Below are positions 41,990-50,297 of a stretch of DNA of 64,000 nt, one piece after another. How positions within the stretch are numbered: position 1 is the stretch's first letter; each line of letters begins with the position of its first letter. This DNA comes from Levilactobacillus tangyuanensis (GTDB lineage: Bacteria > Bacillota > Bacilli > Lactobacillales > Lactobacillaceae), in the NCBI RefSeq assembly GCF_003946545.1, contig NZ_RHOA01000006.1:40251-104250 (forward strand). The letters are read 5' to 3'. The position numbers and the translations under genes are program-made. Under the pieces are notes generated by a model. The model made no database searches. It saw nothing but the letters and a program-made list of their open reading frames with translations, and was not told the DNA's origin.

Positions 41990-42616
41990 TTACTTTTCTA
42001 CCATAAAGGAATGGTCCGGAATCCGAATCAACGTGAACCGGTTGGCTAAGCGACCCGCGTGCAGGCCAATACCGTTGACGAAGGACTTCTTGTACGTCGT
42101 CTCGATGACGCCGACCCACGCCTTTTGGTGGCGCTGGTCATACTTCTTAACCTTGCTCTTATCCCAGTCATAGGCCGATGCAGGCAGGTTGATGGCCTTC
42201 TTGCCAGCGGACACCGTGGCATCCGTGCTGCTAACCTGATACTTCTCACCTTCAGTGAGGTAAGTATAGGTCTGCACCGGTTTCTTCCCATTACTATTGT
42301 TGACCGTCACATAGTAGGCGGCGCCATTGCCACTACCCGTGTTGATGACCAAGGGTTCGTACCGCGTGGTCTCCGTCACTCGGGTGCCTAAATGGTTCAC
42401 GTCTTGGAAAAAGGTGGTGGCACTCATGCCGCCAAAGACCAATAACCAAACGACGAGTTCAACGGTGGAGATGGTGAAGTTGTGCCAGGAGAAACTGCGA
42501 TGCTCCTTCACAATTAAGCGAAGCCGCCGGACACGCATGTCGTGCACCATCAAGACTAGTCCCACCAGGATCAGTAGCCAGATGCCCATCCCCACTAAGT
42601 TCCAAGTTGATTTCAT
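41990..42616 (-). CDS. Two-helix membrane protein with extracytoplasmic domain, unknown
   Basis: Product of 208 residues. Two transmembrane helices (about 6-25 and 47-67) flank a short basic cytoplasmic loop. The remaining 140 residues are a beta-rich, presumably external domain (TRYEPLVINTGSGNGAAYYV). It resembles hypothetical proteins conserved in L. brevis relatives, and no function is known to me. The ATG at 42616 has GGGAAATC next to it with GAAGGG further up. It is divergent from the choloylglycine hydrolase gene. Confidence 0.7.
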   Translation of the reverse strand: MKSTWNLVGMGIWLLILVGLVLMVHDMRVRRLRLIVKEHRSFSWHNFTISTVELVVWLLVFGGMSATTFFQDVNHLGTRVTETTRYEPLVINTGSGNGAAYYVTVNNSNGKKPVQTYTYLTEGEKYQVSSTDATVSAGKKAINLPASAYDWDKSKVKKYDQRHQKAWVGVIETTYKKSFVNGIGLHAGRLANRFTLIRIPDHSFMVEK

Positions 42617-42772
42617 GATTTCCCAATTCCCTTCCACAAATAAGCCGCTATTCGGGTGTTAACTTCCTCTAATAGCTTACGAGATTCACGCCGGGAATAC
42701 AAGCAACCGCCCCAGTGGATTTACGTTATACTTAGACTAATATTTACCGTTCTATATAAGGAGGAATTCCCT

Positions 42773-43729
42773 GTGTGTACTAGTCTAACCTATACCTCCG
42801 GATCTGCCCACCATTTTTTTGCCAGAACCATGGATTTCCCAACCACCACCCCCTGGCGGCCCGTGTTCTTACCACGGGACTATCACTGGCAAACGGCCTT
42901 GGCAGAACCCCGGACCACGCGTTACGCCATTCTGGGTGGCGGTCGTCGGGCCACCGACCTCGCCGCTTATTTGCTAGCCGATGGGGTTAACGAGACCGGC
43001 ATAAGCTGTGCCGAGCTTTATCTGCCCGGTGTCGTCGACTATGCGCCCGATCCCCTACCCGGTCAAACCAACCTCACGCCCCAGGACTTCATCAACTGGG
43101 CGTTGGGTGAACATGCCACTCTGGCAGAAATTGTGGCCGACCTCCCCAACGTGACCTTGGTGGATCGCCGCTGGGGGAGCGATCGTTACGTCTACCCCTT
43201 CCACTGGATTCTCAGTGACCGGACGGGGCAAACACTGGTCATCGAACCCACGGGAGGTCCGCTGGTGGCGCAGCCCGATCCGGCCGGTGTGCTGACGAAT
43301 ACCCCGGTCCTGGCCACCCATTTACAAAATTTGAATGACTTCCTAGCCGTTTCCGGCCCGGACTTTACCGCGGAAACGGTGACGGCCGCCAAAGATTATC
43401 TAGCGAGTGGCCAGTCATTGCCAACCGGACCGGTGCCTACGCGACGATTCATTCACATGGCCCTGCAGAAATGGGGGTCACCAATCGCCGTCAATGATGA
43501 ACGCCAAATCAGCCAAATTTTCCGCTGGTTAGACGAAGTCAGCCTGCCCTATGACCCCAAAAGACGGGGACAAACCAACCATAATTACACCCATTACCGA
43601 TCAATTATCGATTTAGACCGCTTAATTTACCACTTTATTCCCCGGACAACTCACCGTTTGCAACATATTATCATGACGCCAGAAATGGCGGCCCACCGGC
43701 ACTTCCCGCACGCCTATTCCGCCAATTAA
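42773..43729 (+). CDS. Choloylglycine hydrolase family (bile salt hydrolase / penicillin V acylase)
   Basis: Ntn-hydrolase of 318 residues with the nucleophile Cys2 exposed once Met1 is removed (start MCTSLTY). FARTMDF carries the conserved Arg and Asp of the active site. GTG at 42773 is used because GGAGG lies eight bases upstream and only this start puts Cys at position 2. The family splits into bile salt hydrolases and penicillin V acylases. Sequence alone does not decide, although the rest is quite diverged from well-known gut BSHs. Cytoplasmic, single-gene unit. Confidence 0.85.
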   Translation: MCTSLTYTSGSAHHFFARTMDFPTTTPWRPVFLPRDYHWQTALAEPRTTRYAILGGGRRATDLAAYLLADGVNETGISCAELYLPGVVDYAPDPLPGQTNLTPQDFINWALGEHATLAEIVADLPNVTLVDRRWGSDRYVYPFHWILSDRTGQTLVIEPTGGPLVAQPDPAGVLTNTPVLATHLQNLNDFLAVSGPDFTAETVTAAKDYLASGQSLPTGPVPTRRFIHMALQKWGSPIAVNDERQISQIFRWLDEVSLPYDPKRRGQTNHNYTHYRSIIDLDRLIYHFIPRTTHRLQHIIMTPEMAAHRHFPHAYSAN

Positions 43730-43888
43730 CCATGAATGTTGCAAAGCTTAACGTGACCTTTAATCCGATTGATATTCGTTTGAGACATTACTGTAACAAC
43801 TCCCTGATAGTATTAAACACGTTGATATGAAACACAGACATGCAAATACAAAAAATAATTTTAAAAAATAAGGAGTTTGTTTACATTT

Positions 43889-44365
43889 ATGAAGAAGACG
43901 CTTGTTAACATCGCATTAACGATTATGGCCACGGTGGCCTTTGCCATTGCCGGTTTCGCAATTACCCAGCCTACTGATGCTTCTGCATCATCAGAGATGT
44001 CTTACAGCAAAATCCACAAGGTTGCCAAGAAGCAATTAGGTAAGCCTTACGGTTGGGGCGCAACTGGTCCTTCCCGCTTCGACTGCTCTGGCTTTACGAG
44101 CTACGTTTACAAGAAGGGTGCTTCCAAGAAGATTCCACGGACTGCCCAAGCGCAATACAACAAGTACAAGCACGTGACTTACAAGAACATCAAGAAGGGT
44201 GACCTCGTCTTCTTCGGTGGTTCCAAGCATTCTATCTCCCACGTTGGTTTATACGTTGGTGGTGGTAAGATGATCGACTCCCAAAACCGTGGTGTTGTGA
44301 CTGAAAAGGTTCACGCTCCTTGGTGGCACGCTGTTGGTTACGCCCGCGTTGGTAACGTTAAATAA
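43889..44365 (+). CDS. Secreted single-domain NlpC/P60 endopeptidase
   Basis: Exported peptidoglycan peptidase of 158 residues. A signal peptide (about 1-34, ending DASASS) is followed directly by an NlpC/P60 domain with catalytic Cys in RFDCSGFTS (about 66), His in ISHVGLYVGGG, and a terminal WWHAVGYARV. AGGAG lies 13 bases before the ATG, a long spacing. A TTG at 43877 would be too close to it. Strong codon bias suggests high expression. A terminator and a type A element follow. Confidence 0.9.
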   Translation: MKKTLVNIALTIMATVAFAIAGFAITQPTDASASSEMSYSKIHKVAKKQLGKPYGWGATGPSRFDCSGFTSYVYKKGASKKIPRTAQAQYNKYKHVTYKNIKKGDLVFFGGSKHSISHVGLYVGGGKMIDSQNRGVVTEKVHAPWWHAVGYARVGNVK

Positions 44366-44412
44366 TTAAGTTACAAATCCAGTTCCACAACCTTCATAAA
44401 TGAAATAAACTG

Positions 44413-44448
44413 GGCCTCCGTCGTTACGTCACGACGGAGGTTTTTTGG
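44413..44448 (+). terminator. Terminator of the NlpC/P60 gene
   Basis: CCTCCGTCGT TACGTC ACGACGGAGG followed by TTTTTT. Confidence 0.9.
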
Positions 44449-44463
44449 ATCTACAAAACTGGT

Positions 44464-44642
44464 GATATTAGCCGTTCATTGCCGCCTGCCGGTTGGGCCT
44501 GGGGTGGCTGGAACGCCATGGGCACCGCTTTGAGCCGCAAACCACGTCTCAAAGGCCGGCCTTTCTCTAACTCGAGAAAGCCTCTCGACCAAGAGAAATT
44601 TCATGGCTGAGCCACCCCCTGCCCGCCCTCTCGGCTGATATC
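44464..44642 (+). repeat. Structured intergenic element, type A, copy 6
   Basis: The clearest example. Outermost stem GATATTAGCCG (44464-44474) with CGGCTGATATC (44632-44642). Then GGGC/GCCC, GGGGTGGCT/AGCCACCCC and GCCATG/CATGGC. Inner arms are CTTTGAG/CTCAAAG and CTTTCTC/GAGAAAG, the second having an alternative partner AGAGAAA. Confidence 0.8.
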
Positions 44643-44778
44643 CCCCTAAATGACCGGCTACAAAAAATGAATCGCCCAAAGTTGGTCAGCGCCAATTTTG
44701 TCCGATTCTCTAAGTAACTCATCTTTAATTTAAACGTGGTCTCTACTCGGAATAAGTCATTCGACAGTTTCCACCTCA

Positions 44779-44826
44779 AAAAAGGTCGTTAGCCTGATTT
44801 CTCTCAGGCTAACGACCTTAATTTTT
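44779..44826. terminator. Bidirectional terminator before the S9 peptidase gene end
   Basis: AAGGTCGTTAGCCTGA pairs perfectly with TCAGGCTAACGACCTT around TTTCTC, with A and T runs outside. Confidence 0.9.
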
Positions 44827-44831
44827 TCAAT

Positions 44832-46799
44832 TTAATTACGGGCCGATGGATGGGCCACAAACCATGCCGTCATGTCATCGATCCGCTGAACCCGCAGACT
44901 TGGCAGGCCATCTCGCGACACGCCATGGAAGCTTTGCGGATAGCGAATGAAGTCCGCCTCCACACCGTTGCGTTTGATGGCCGTGAAGTATTCTTCGGAT
45001 TGACCAATTGGACAACGCATGTCCCACTCGCCGTGTAACAACCGCACAGGCGTCGTCACCTGCTCGGCATAGGCCAGTGGTGACTGTTGCCAGTAGGAAG
45101 CCAGGCCTTCCTTGGAGAAGAGATCGGCGTCCAACTCTTCCGGTTCGAAATAAAAGCCGATGTCACTGGTCCCAAAGAGGCTGATCCAGTTGGTCACGGG
45201 CCGTTGGGCAATTGCCGCCGCAAACCGCGTGGTGTGACCAATCGCCCAGAGTGTCATGAACCCACCATACGAGCCCCCGGCAATGTACTGACGGGTCGCA
45301 TCGAGCCGTGGATATTTAGCCAAGGCTGCATCGAGGCCGGTGATCACATCTTGATAATCATCCGCGCCATAGTGGCCAATCACGTTGTTCTCGAAGGCTT
45401 GCCCGTAGCTGGTTGAGCCCCGCGGATTGAAGAAGACGACCCCGAAGCCTCGACTAGCATGAACCTGAAATTCGTAGAAGAACGTTTCGCCGTAGTTGGC
45501 GTGTGGGCCCCCATGGACATACAACAATACGGGTTGTTTCGGTGCCGTCGTCCGGGCTGGCAGATACCATCCTTCCAACTGTTGGCCATCGGTGGCCTGG
45601 AAGTCGAACCGATGGGGATGGGCGTACTCGTGAGTGCTTTCGTAGGCGGCATTCGGATTAACCAATGGCTCCTCAGCACCGACCGTTAAGCTAAAGCGGA
45701 CCAATTCGCTCGGCAGGTCCTGATAAGATACCACCAGGGCTAACGTTTGGGCATCCATCACGGCGAAGTCGATGATTTGCCGGGCATCGTCGTTAAGCAA
45801 CTTGGGCTGGCCATTAATTTGACCCGAGTAAAGTTGACTACGCCCATGATAGGCGGCGGTGAAGACGTAGTGGTTGGCATCCAACCACCGCACCAATTTG
45901 CCACTGGCATGCTGCTCGAAGTCACCCGCGAAGTCTGGGACCAGATCGGCATCCAGATCGCCGGTCAACCGTTCGAGGTCGCCACTGATGGTATCGGCCA
46001 TGAAGAGGTCGGCCACGGTATGGCGGCCGAACGCCCCATCATCACCAACCAGGGCCACGTGCCGCCCATCCGGGGAAATCGTGGCATCGGTGAAGCGGCC
46101 CTGCTTCAGGCTACCGGTCAGAGAAACCGTCTCCCCAGTGGTCACATCCAGATAATTCACGGCGCGATTAAAATTCCGGTCATTCAAGGGTTGCTCGTCA
46201 CTAATGTAGGTGACGGCCTGACCATCGGCGCTCACCGAGGTCAGATCGAAGTCATAACCTTGGGCAAAGAGTTGCTCAACCATTCCCGTCGCCGGTGTGA
46301 AACGCCGCAACCGGTAGGTCACATCCTGTGGCAACCACCCATAGCCATCCGCCTTATTGATCAGGCGGGTCACATGACGCGTGGCGGGAAAGTCTTGCGG
46401 GCTTGGCAACTTAGGCTGTTCCGCCGTCTCCGTGGTCTTAAAGTAAACAGTCTGACCGGAAGCGGCCGCAATCACGGTGTTCACCGCCTCATTGGCATTC
46501 TTAGTCAGGCATTCTGGTTCCTGACCCTTACTAACGCGATACAATTGCGGCTTGGCCTGACCGACCGTAGCGGTGTAATAGACGTCATCGCCCACAGTGG
46601 CCGGTTGCAGATTCAACGTCCCATTGGTCCCAATGGTTTGCACGGCACCTAGGGCATCGACCGCCTTAATCGTGGCGGTGTAGCCATTACTGACCTGATC
46701 GACCCCATTTTCAACGTAATAAATATGGTCATTAGCGGCCACCGGCTGTGATAACGCCTTTAACTTGAATAAATCCTCGGCACTGACTCCCTGTGACAT
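44832..46799 (-). CDS. S9 family serine peptidase (acylaminoacyl peptidase type)
   Basis: Cytoplasmic alpha/beta hydrolase peptidase of 655 residues. The N-terminal two thirds form a beta-propeller with TolB-like repeats (TISPDGRHVALVGDD). The C-terminal catalytic domain has GGSYGGFMT (nucleophile Ser), Asp in LLHGEWDMRCP and His in SFHGVSRDG. It likely trims oligopeptides. The ATG at 46799 has AAGGAG ten bases upstream. An ATG at 46823 overlaps that site. It stands alone. Confidence 0.92.
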   Translation of the reverse strand: MSQGVSAEDLFKLKALSQPVAANDHIYYVENGVDQVSNGYTATIKAVDALGAVQTIGTNGTLNLQPATVGDDVYYTATVGQAKPQLYRVSKGQEPECLTKNANEAVNTVIAAASGQTVYFKTTETAEQPKLPSPQDFPATRHVTRLINKADGYGWLPQDVTYRLRRFTPATGMVEQLFAQGYDFDLTSVSADGQAVTYISDEQPLNDRNFNRAVNYLDVTTGETVSLTGSLKQGRFTDATISPDGRHVALVGDDGAFGRHTVADLFMADTISGDLERLTGDLDADLVPDFAGDFEQHASGKLVRWLDANHYVFTAAYHGRSQLYSGQINGQPKLLNDDARQIIDFAVMDAQTLALVVSYQDLPSELVRFSLTVGAEEPLVNPNAAYESTHEYAHPHRFDFQATDGQQLEGWYLPARTTAPKQPVLLYVHGGPHANYGETFFYEFQVHASRGFGVVFFNPRGSTSYGQAFENNVIGHYGADDYQDVITGLDAALAKYPRLDATRQYIAGGSYGGFMTLWAIGHTTRFAAAIAQRPVTNWISLFGTSDIGFYFEPEELDADLFSKEGLASYWQQSPLAYAEQVTTPVRLLHGEWDMRCPIGQSEEYFTAIKRNGVEADFIRYPQSFHGVSRDGLPSLRVQRIDDMTAWFVAHPSARN

Positions 46800-46973
46800 A
46801 CGTAGCTCACTCCTTCTCTTCAATTGGTTCTCTCATTATTCTCTAATCTCAGTAAGCCTAATGTTAAGCCCCTCCATGGGCACTGTCAATTCACAATCCC
46901 GTCAGTTAATAACCCACTAAATCATAAAATCTGCTACACTGGCGATAGACAACACCATTAGGAGGGATTCTTC

Positions 46974-47909
46974 ATGAAAATTGCAATTGCCGGTGCCGGC
47001 GCCATGGGTAGCCGATTCGGTGTGAAATTACAGGCGGCTGGCAACGACGTCACCTTGATTGATAACTGGGCGGATCACGTTGCGGCTATCAACGCCAATG
47101 GCTTAATGGTCACCAGCGATGATGGCAAGGATCAAGCCTATCCAATGACGGCGTTGGCGCCCAAGGACGTCACGACCACCTTTGACTTAGTGATCCTCTT
47201 TACCAAGACCATGCAAATGGACCAAATGTTAACCGACCTTCACGCCGTGCTCGCCAACCACCCGGCCGTCCTCACCCTGGCCAACGGGATTGGTAACGTC
47301 GAGACCATCGAAAAACACGTGCCGCGGTCACAAATCGTCGTCGGCACCACGGTCTGGTCTTCTGGCTTGGTCGGGCCCGGTCACATCAAGGTCACGGGAA
47401 CTGGCAGCATCTCACTGCAGGCCGTTGATCCCGCTAACTTCCCTAACCTCGATGACATTATTTCAACATTGAACGCCGCTGGTATGAATGCCAGCCCTGC
47501 CGATGATGTCATGGCGGCCATTTGGAAAAAGGCCGGTTTGAACAGTGTCCTAAATACCTACTGTACCCTGCTCAACTGCAATATCGGTGAGTTTGGCGCC
47601 CTGCCAAATTGGCGGGACCTCAACGATGCGGTGCTGGATGAATTCCAGGCCGTGGCCGATGCCGCTAAGATCACCTTTAGCGCCAGTGACGTCACGACCC
47701 TCATCGCCGCTCAATTCTCACCCGAAACCAACGGTGGCCACTATCCATCCATGCATCAAGACATGGCGAATCACCGTCCCACCGAAGTCGACTTCCTGAA
47801 TGGCTACGTGGCCCGTCTCGGCAAGAAGCTTGGTGTCCCAGTTCCCCACAATGCCATCCTGGCCCAACTGATTCACAGTCAAGAAGCTTTGGTTACTGCC
47901 AAGGATTAA
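46974..47909 (+). CDS. panE: 2-dehydropantoate 2-reductase (ketopantoate reductase family)
   Basis: NADPH-dependent reductase of 311 residues. The Rossmann motif GAGAMGSRFGVKL starts at residue 7. The C-terminal helical domain contains the catalytic Lys in AAIWKKAGLNSVLN and the family end HRPTEVDFLNGYV. It makes pantoate for coenzyme A, or may act as a related 2-hydroxyacid dehydrogenase in lactobacilli. No other pan gene is nearby. TTAGGAGGG precedes the ATG. Two structured elements follow its stop. Confidence 0.88.
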   Translation: MKIAIAGAGAMGSRFGVKLQAAGNDVTLIDNWADHVAAINANGLMVTSDDGKDQAYPMTALAPKDVTTTFDLVILFTKTMQMDQMLTDLHAVLANHPAVLTLANGIGNVETIEKHVPRSQIVVGTTVWSSGLVGPGHIKVTGTGSISLQAVDPANFPNLDDIISTLNAAGMNASPADDVMAAIWKKAGLNSVLNTYCTLLNCNIGEFGALPNWRDLNDAVLDEFQAVADAAKITFSASDVTTLIAAQFSPETNGGHYPSMHQDMANHRPTEVDFLNGYVARLGKKLGVPVPHNAILAQLIHSQEALVTAKD

Positions 47910-47930
47910 TTTTTAGATTTCTTTTCAACC

Positions 47931-48108
47931 GCCGACGGCGGTTAGGGGCCGCGTCCTATGGGGCCCGCCCGGAGCCAAAGGTCGGTCTCCAGGCTCGCCT
48001 GCAAGCTACACTCAACCCGTGCAGCTCGCAGGTCGGCCCGTGCTGTAAGCCGGAAAACCACCGACTAACACCACCTTCACAGGACTCCGCCCCTAACCCC
48101 CTTTGGCT
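47931..48108 (+). repeat. Structured intergenic element, type D, copy 2
   Basis: Begins GCCGACGGC. Closing stems are GGTTAGGGG/CCCCTAACC and GTCCT/AGGAC. Arms are CGGAG/CTCC, CCTGC-AGCT/AGCT-GCAGG and GTGCTGT/AACACCAC. It ends TTTGGCTTAGAT, the same terminal motif as type A. It lies 20 bases after panE. Confidence 0.75.
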
Positions 48109-48275
48109 TAGATTCAGCTAGACAATTAACCTGTCAATAACTACCCGATAGTTAATCGTTAAGCAAGAAGCCACGAGTTGATACCTGGCTAGTTTAACCA
48201 GACGTTGTCACAATTGGACGACCAGTTAAGACTATTTTTCTGCAAATCCTACTTCAACATTAAACTGGAAACGCC
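48109..48275. other. Non-coding stretch
   Basis: Lies between the type D element and a strong terminator. No gene with a ribosome site is seen. It may belong to the panE 3' region or to a small RNA that ends at the terminator. Confidence 0.35.
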
Positions 48276-48332
48276 TTAAACCACGACCCTGTTCGATCAA
48301 TCTCTTTGATTGAACGGGGTTGTGGTATTTTT
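48276..48332 (+). terminator. Strong terminator
   Basis: CCACGACCCTGTTCGATCAA pairs with its complement TTGATTGAACGGGGTTGTGG (G-U at few places), followed by TTTTTT. It lies 370 bases past panE, with no gene in between. Confidence 0.85.
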
Positions 48333-48342
48333 TGCAGATTCA

Positions 48343-48517
48343 GCCGAAGGCCGGCAGACAGAGTCCCGTGTCGGTCGCGTTAGCTGGGGGGACTTCCCAG
48401 CTTAGGCGACTGGCCAATCTTTGAGACTCACGACTTTTGTGAGGGTCAAAGTTGCCCTGAAGACCGCCCTTCCGGCTTCAGGTCTGCCTCATGGGACGGC
48501 GTCTGCCGGCCGTAGGC
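48343..48517 (+). repeat. Structured intergenic element, type B, copy 5
   Basis: Begins GCCGAAGG and ends GCCGTAGGC. Outer stem GCCGGCAGAC/GTCTGCCGGC plus GTCCC/GGGAC. Arms are GTCGC-AGCTGGG/CCCAGCT-GCGAC, CTTTGA/TCAAAG with CTCAC/GTGAG inside, and CCTGAA/TTCAGG. Confidence 0.8.
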
Positions 48518-48752
48518 GGCCCAATCAAACGAAAAGCCGAACCCGATCGGAGAGATCAGAAGACAGCCACAGAGAAAATAGAGCACCACGCTCCGTGGTA
48601 TTGCTACAATATGTAGAAATTGATACGATATTCCCACTATATCTAGTTGTGTTTTTCTGAAATTCATCGTAACATAGACCTATACTCAATTTTGACCCCT
48701 GCCAGATTAGCATGACCTGGTAGCGGGTAAACACCTAGGAGGGCTAGAGACG

Positions 48753-49037
48753 ATGGACGTTTTAAGAAGATCACAGACCACCATGCATCCGGGCGGTCTC
48801 ACCGTGGAAAATTTAGCTGGAGATCACGCACCGTTTGATCCCCACAAGATTCACACGGACCTCACCGCCCTCACCAACGATCCAACCGTTGTCCACCGGG
48901 TTGAAAGTCTGATCGTTGCCCAACTAGCCGGTTTCGATGTCGTGGCCACCGCCACCATTGAAGACACCATAACCCAAACCTTGGCGCAACTCGGCTACGA
49001 CCAAATGGCCCAAAGTTACCGCAAACAACAAGCTTAA
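48753..49037 (+). CDS. Stand-alone ATP-cone-like small protein
   Basis: Product of 94 residues. The pattern of a charged beta-hairpin (DVLRRSQ...VENLAGDHAPFDPHKI), then helices with VHRVESLIVAQLAG, TATIEDTITQTLAQLGYDQMAQSY, matches the ATP-cone fold that senses dATP/ATP in ribonucleotide reductases and NrdR. Here it is the entire protein, without the NrdR zinc ribbon or a reductase domain. AGGAGG lies ten bases before the ATG. No nucleotide-reductase gene is in the window. Function unknown. Confidence 0.65.
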   Translation: MDVLRRSQTTMHPGGLTVENLAGDHAPFDPHKIHTDLTALTNDPTVVHRVESLIVAQLAGFDVVATATIEDTITQTLAQLGYDQMAQSYRKQQA

Positions 49038-49040
49038 AAC

Positions 49041-49076
49041 CGCACGCCCAGGATCGTCTGTCCTGAGCGTTTTTTG
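49041..49076 (+). terminator. Terminator of the ATP-cone-like gene
   Basis: CGC-CCAGGA TCGTC TGTCCTG-GCG followed by TTTTTT, six bases after the stop. Confidence 0.8.
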
Positions 49077-49251
49077 TTGGCCTGATTTTTAATCTCCCAA
49101 ACAGCCGTCCTCCGAACTGAATTGGCCTAAAATGCTCCCCTCAGCCATTCTAACAATCACAGGTAACCGAGTTCAATCGGACGCAAATCGATTGCCTGAC
49201 GACCTCTCAGAGGCCATCAGACTCTGAAGGCGGCCGCCAGTCAGCGACCAA

Positions 49252-49356
49252 CAAAAAAGGCCGTCACACTGACCTTAATCAGCGTGGCGACCATGCGGGT
49301 GATTATAAATTTGTCAATAAAAAACCGACCAGCACTCCCCCGAGAACTGATCGATT
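49252..49356 (-). terminator. Two tandem terminators after the spx-like gene
   Basis: Minus strand: first CGATCAG/CTGGTCG then TTTTTT (49318-49356). Second CACGCTGA/TCAGTGTG within a longer stem then TTTTTT (49252-49296). The preceding stretch 49077-49251 holds no gene. Confidence 0.7.
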
Positions 49357-49360
49357 CGAC

Positions 49361-49759
49361 TTAAGAACTTAATTGAGATTCTAAATGATGTAATTCGGCT
49401 GTCCGTACCTCACGGGGTAAGAACCGGCGAATTTCTTCTTCGTTATAGCCGACTTCCAACCGCTTATCATCAAAGATGATTGGACGCTTGATTAAGTCAG
49501 GGTATTTCACAACTAAATCCACTAATTGGCTAACCGATAAACTATCTAAATCAACGTGTAGTTGTTTAAAGATATTTGACCGTGTGGAGATGATATCTTC
49601 ACTGCCATTTTCCGTTAAACGCAGAATTTGTTTAACTTCTGTAGCATTTAACGGCTTGGACTTGATATTGCGTTCCTTGAATGCAATGTCATGTCCCTTC
49701 AGCCAGGCACGTGCCTTCCGACTGGATGCGCTACTTGGAGCAATGTACAAATTAATCAT
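49361..49759 (-). CDS. Spx-family regulator lacking the redox CxxC
   Basis: ArsC-fold protein of 132 residues, exact length of Spx. The C-terminal RPIIFDDKRLEVGYNEEEIRRFLPR is diagnostic. Spx normally binds RNA polymerase alpha and carries a Cys10-x-x-Cys13 disulfide switch. Here those positions are Ser10 and Ser13 (APSSASSRKARAWL), so thiol-oxidation control is lost. AAGGAAGTG precedes the ATG at 49759. Frames reaching to 49978 lack a ribosome site. Probably a paralogue acting constitutively or with another cue. Confidence 0.9.
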   Translation of the reverse strand: MINLYIAPSSASSRKARAWLKGHDIAFKERNIKSKPLNATEVKQILRLTENGSEDIISTRSNIFKQLHVDLDSLSVSQLVDLVVKYPDLIKRPIIFDDKRLEVGYNEEEIRRFLPREVRTAELHHLESQLSS

Positions 49760-50112
49760 AATCAGCACTTCCTTATCGTTGGATTGAGTAACGATAGAAA
49801 ACAATCGACTACCTTTGGTCCCCCCGAAACATTTCACTGAACTATCTAGTAGAACCAACTTATATGTTATCACAATTGGATGAATAATCAACCCTTTTTG
49901 GAAACTTTCTAAAGAAGGCGCGACCATTTTAAAGGGGTTAGTTGGGAAATTCAACCATCTTTGTAAAACCACTTTCACTTGTGATAACCCATGCTGATCG
50001 CCCCATTATCAATTGAAAGCCTTGTCACAAAGTTTTTAAATTCACGAAATTATCCGCCGATAAATTAACAAAGTTATCATTTAGGCAATCCGCGCGTGTC
50101 TTTTTCGCCGAT

Positions 50113-50142
50113 TTGCATGTATATTCATATGAAGTGTATTAT
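50113..50142 (+). promoter_or_regulatory. Sigma-A promoter of the antiporter gene
   Basis: TTGCAT (50113-50118), 18-base spacer, TATTAT (50137-50142). A cre follows within ten bases. Confidence 0.65.
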
Positions 50143-50149
50143 TATCCAC

Positions 50150-50163
50150 AGTAAACGCTTTCA
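50150..50163. promoter_or_regulatory. cre site in the antiporter promoter region
   Basis: Minus strand TGAAAGCGTTTACT is a near-consensus CcpA site just downstream of the -10. It suggests carbon catabolite repression of the antiporter gene. Confidence 0.7.
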
Positions 50164-50297
50164 CCCGCCCGAATTTGGCTACTCAAACCAACTCAAATGG
50201 TTAAAATCACTAAAAACCGTTAATCCCAAAAATCATTTTCCTTTTTTGTGATGGGTAGCGTAAAATTAGGGCCAGCAATTATGATTTGGAGGGGTCT

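Noticed and set aside
44464..44642. Cloverleaf elements as tRNA-like genes
   Set aside because: Arms and loops do not match tRNA dimensions or T-loop sequence, and the length is more than double.
45747..46652. Open frame of 301 codons antisense to the S9 peptidase gene
   Set aside because: No ribosome site, composition mirrors the real gene, and the opposite strand has full catalytic motifs. It is a GC-rich shadow frame.
49077..49251. Further, decayed cloverleaf element
   Set aside because: Fragments such as GCCTGACGACCTCT and GGCGGCCGCC recall type B, but no closing stem could be paired, so it is not counted.
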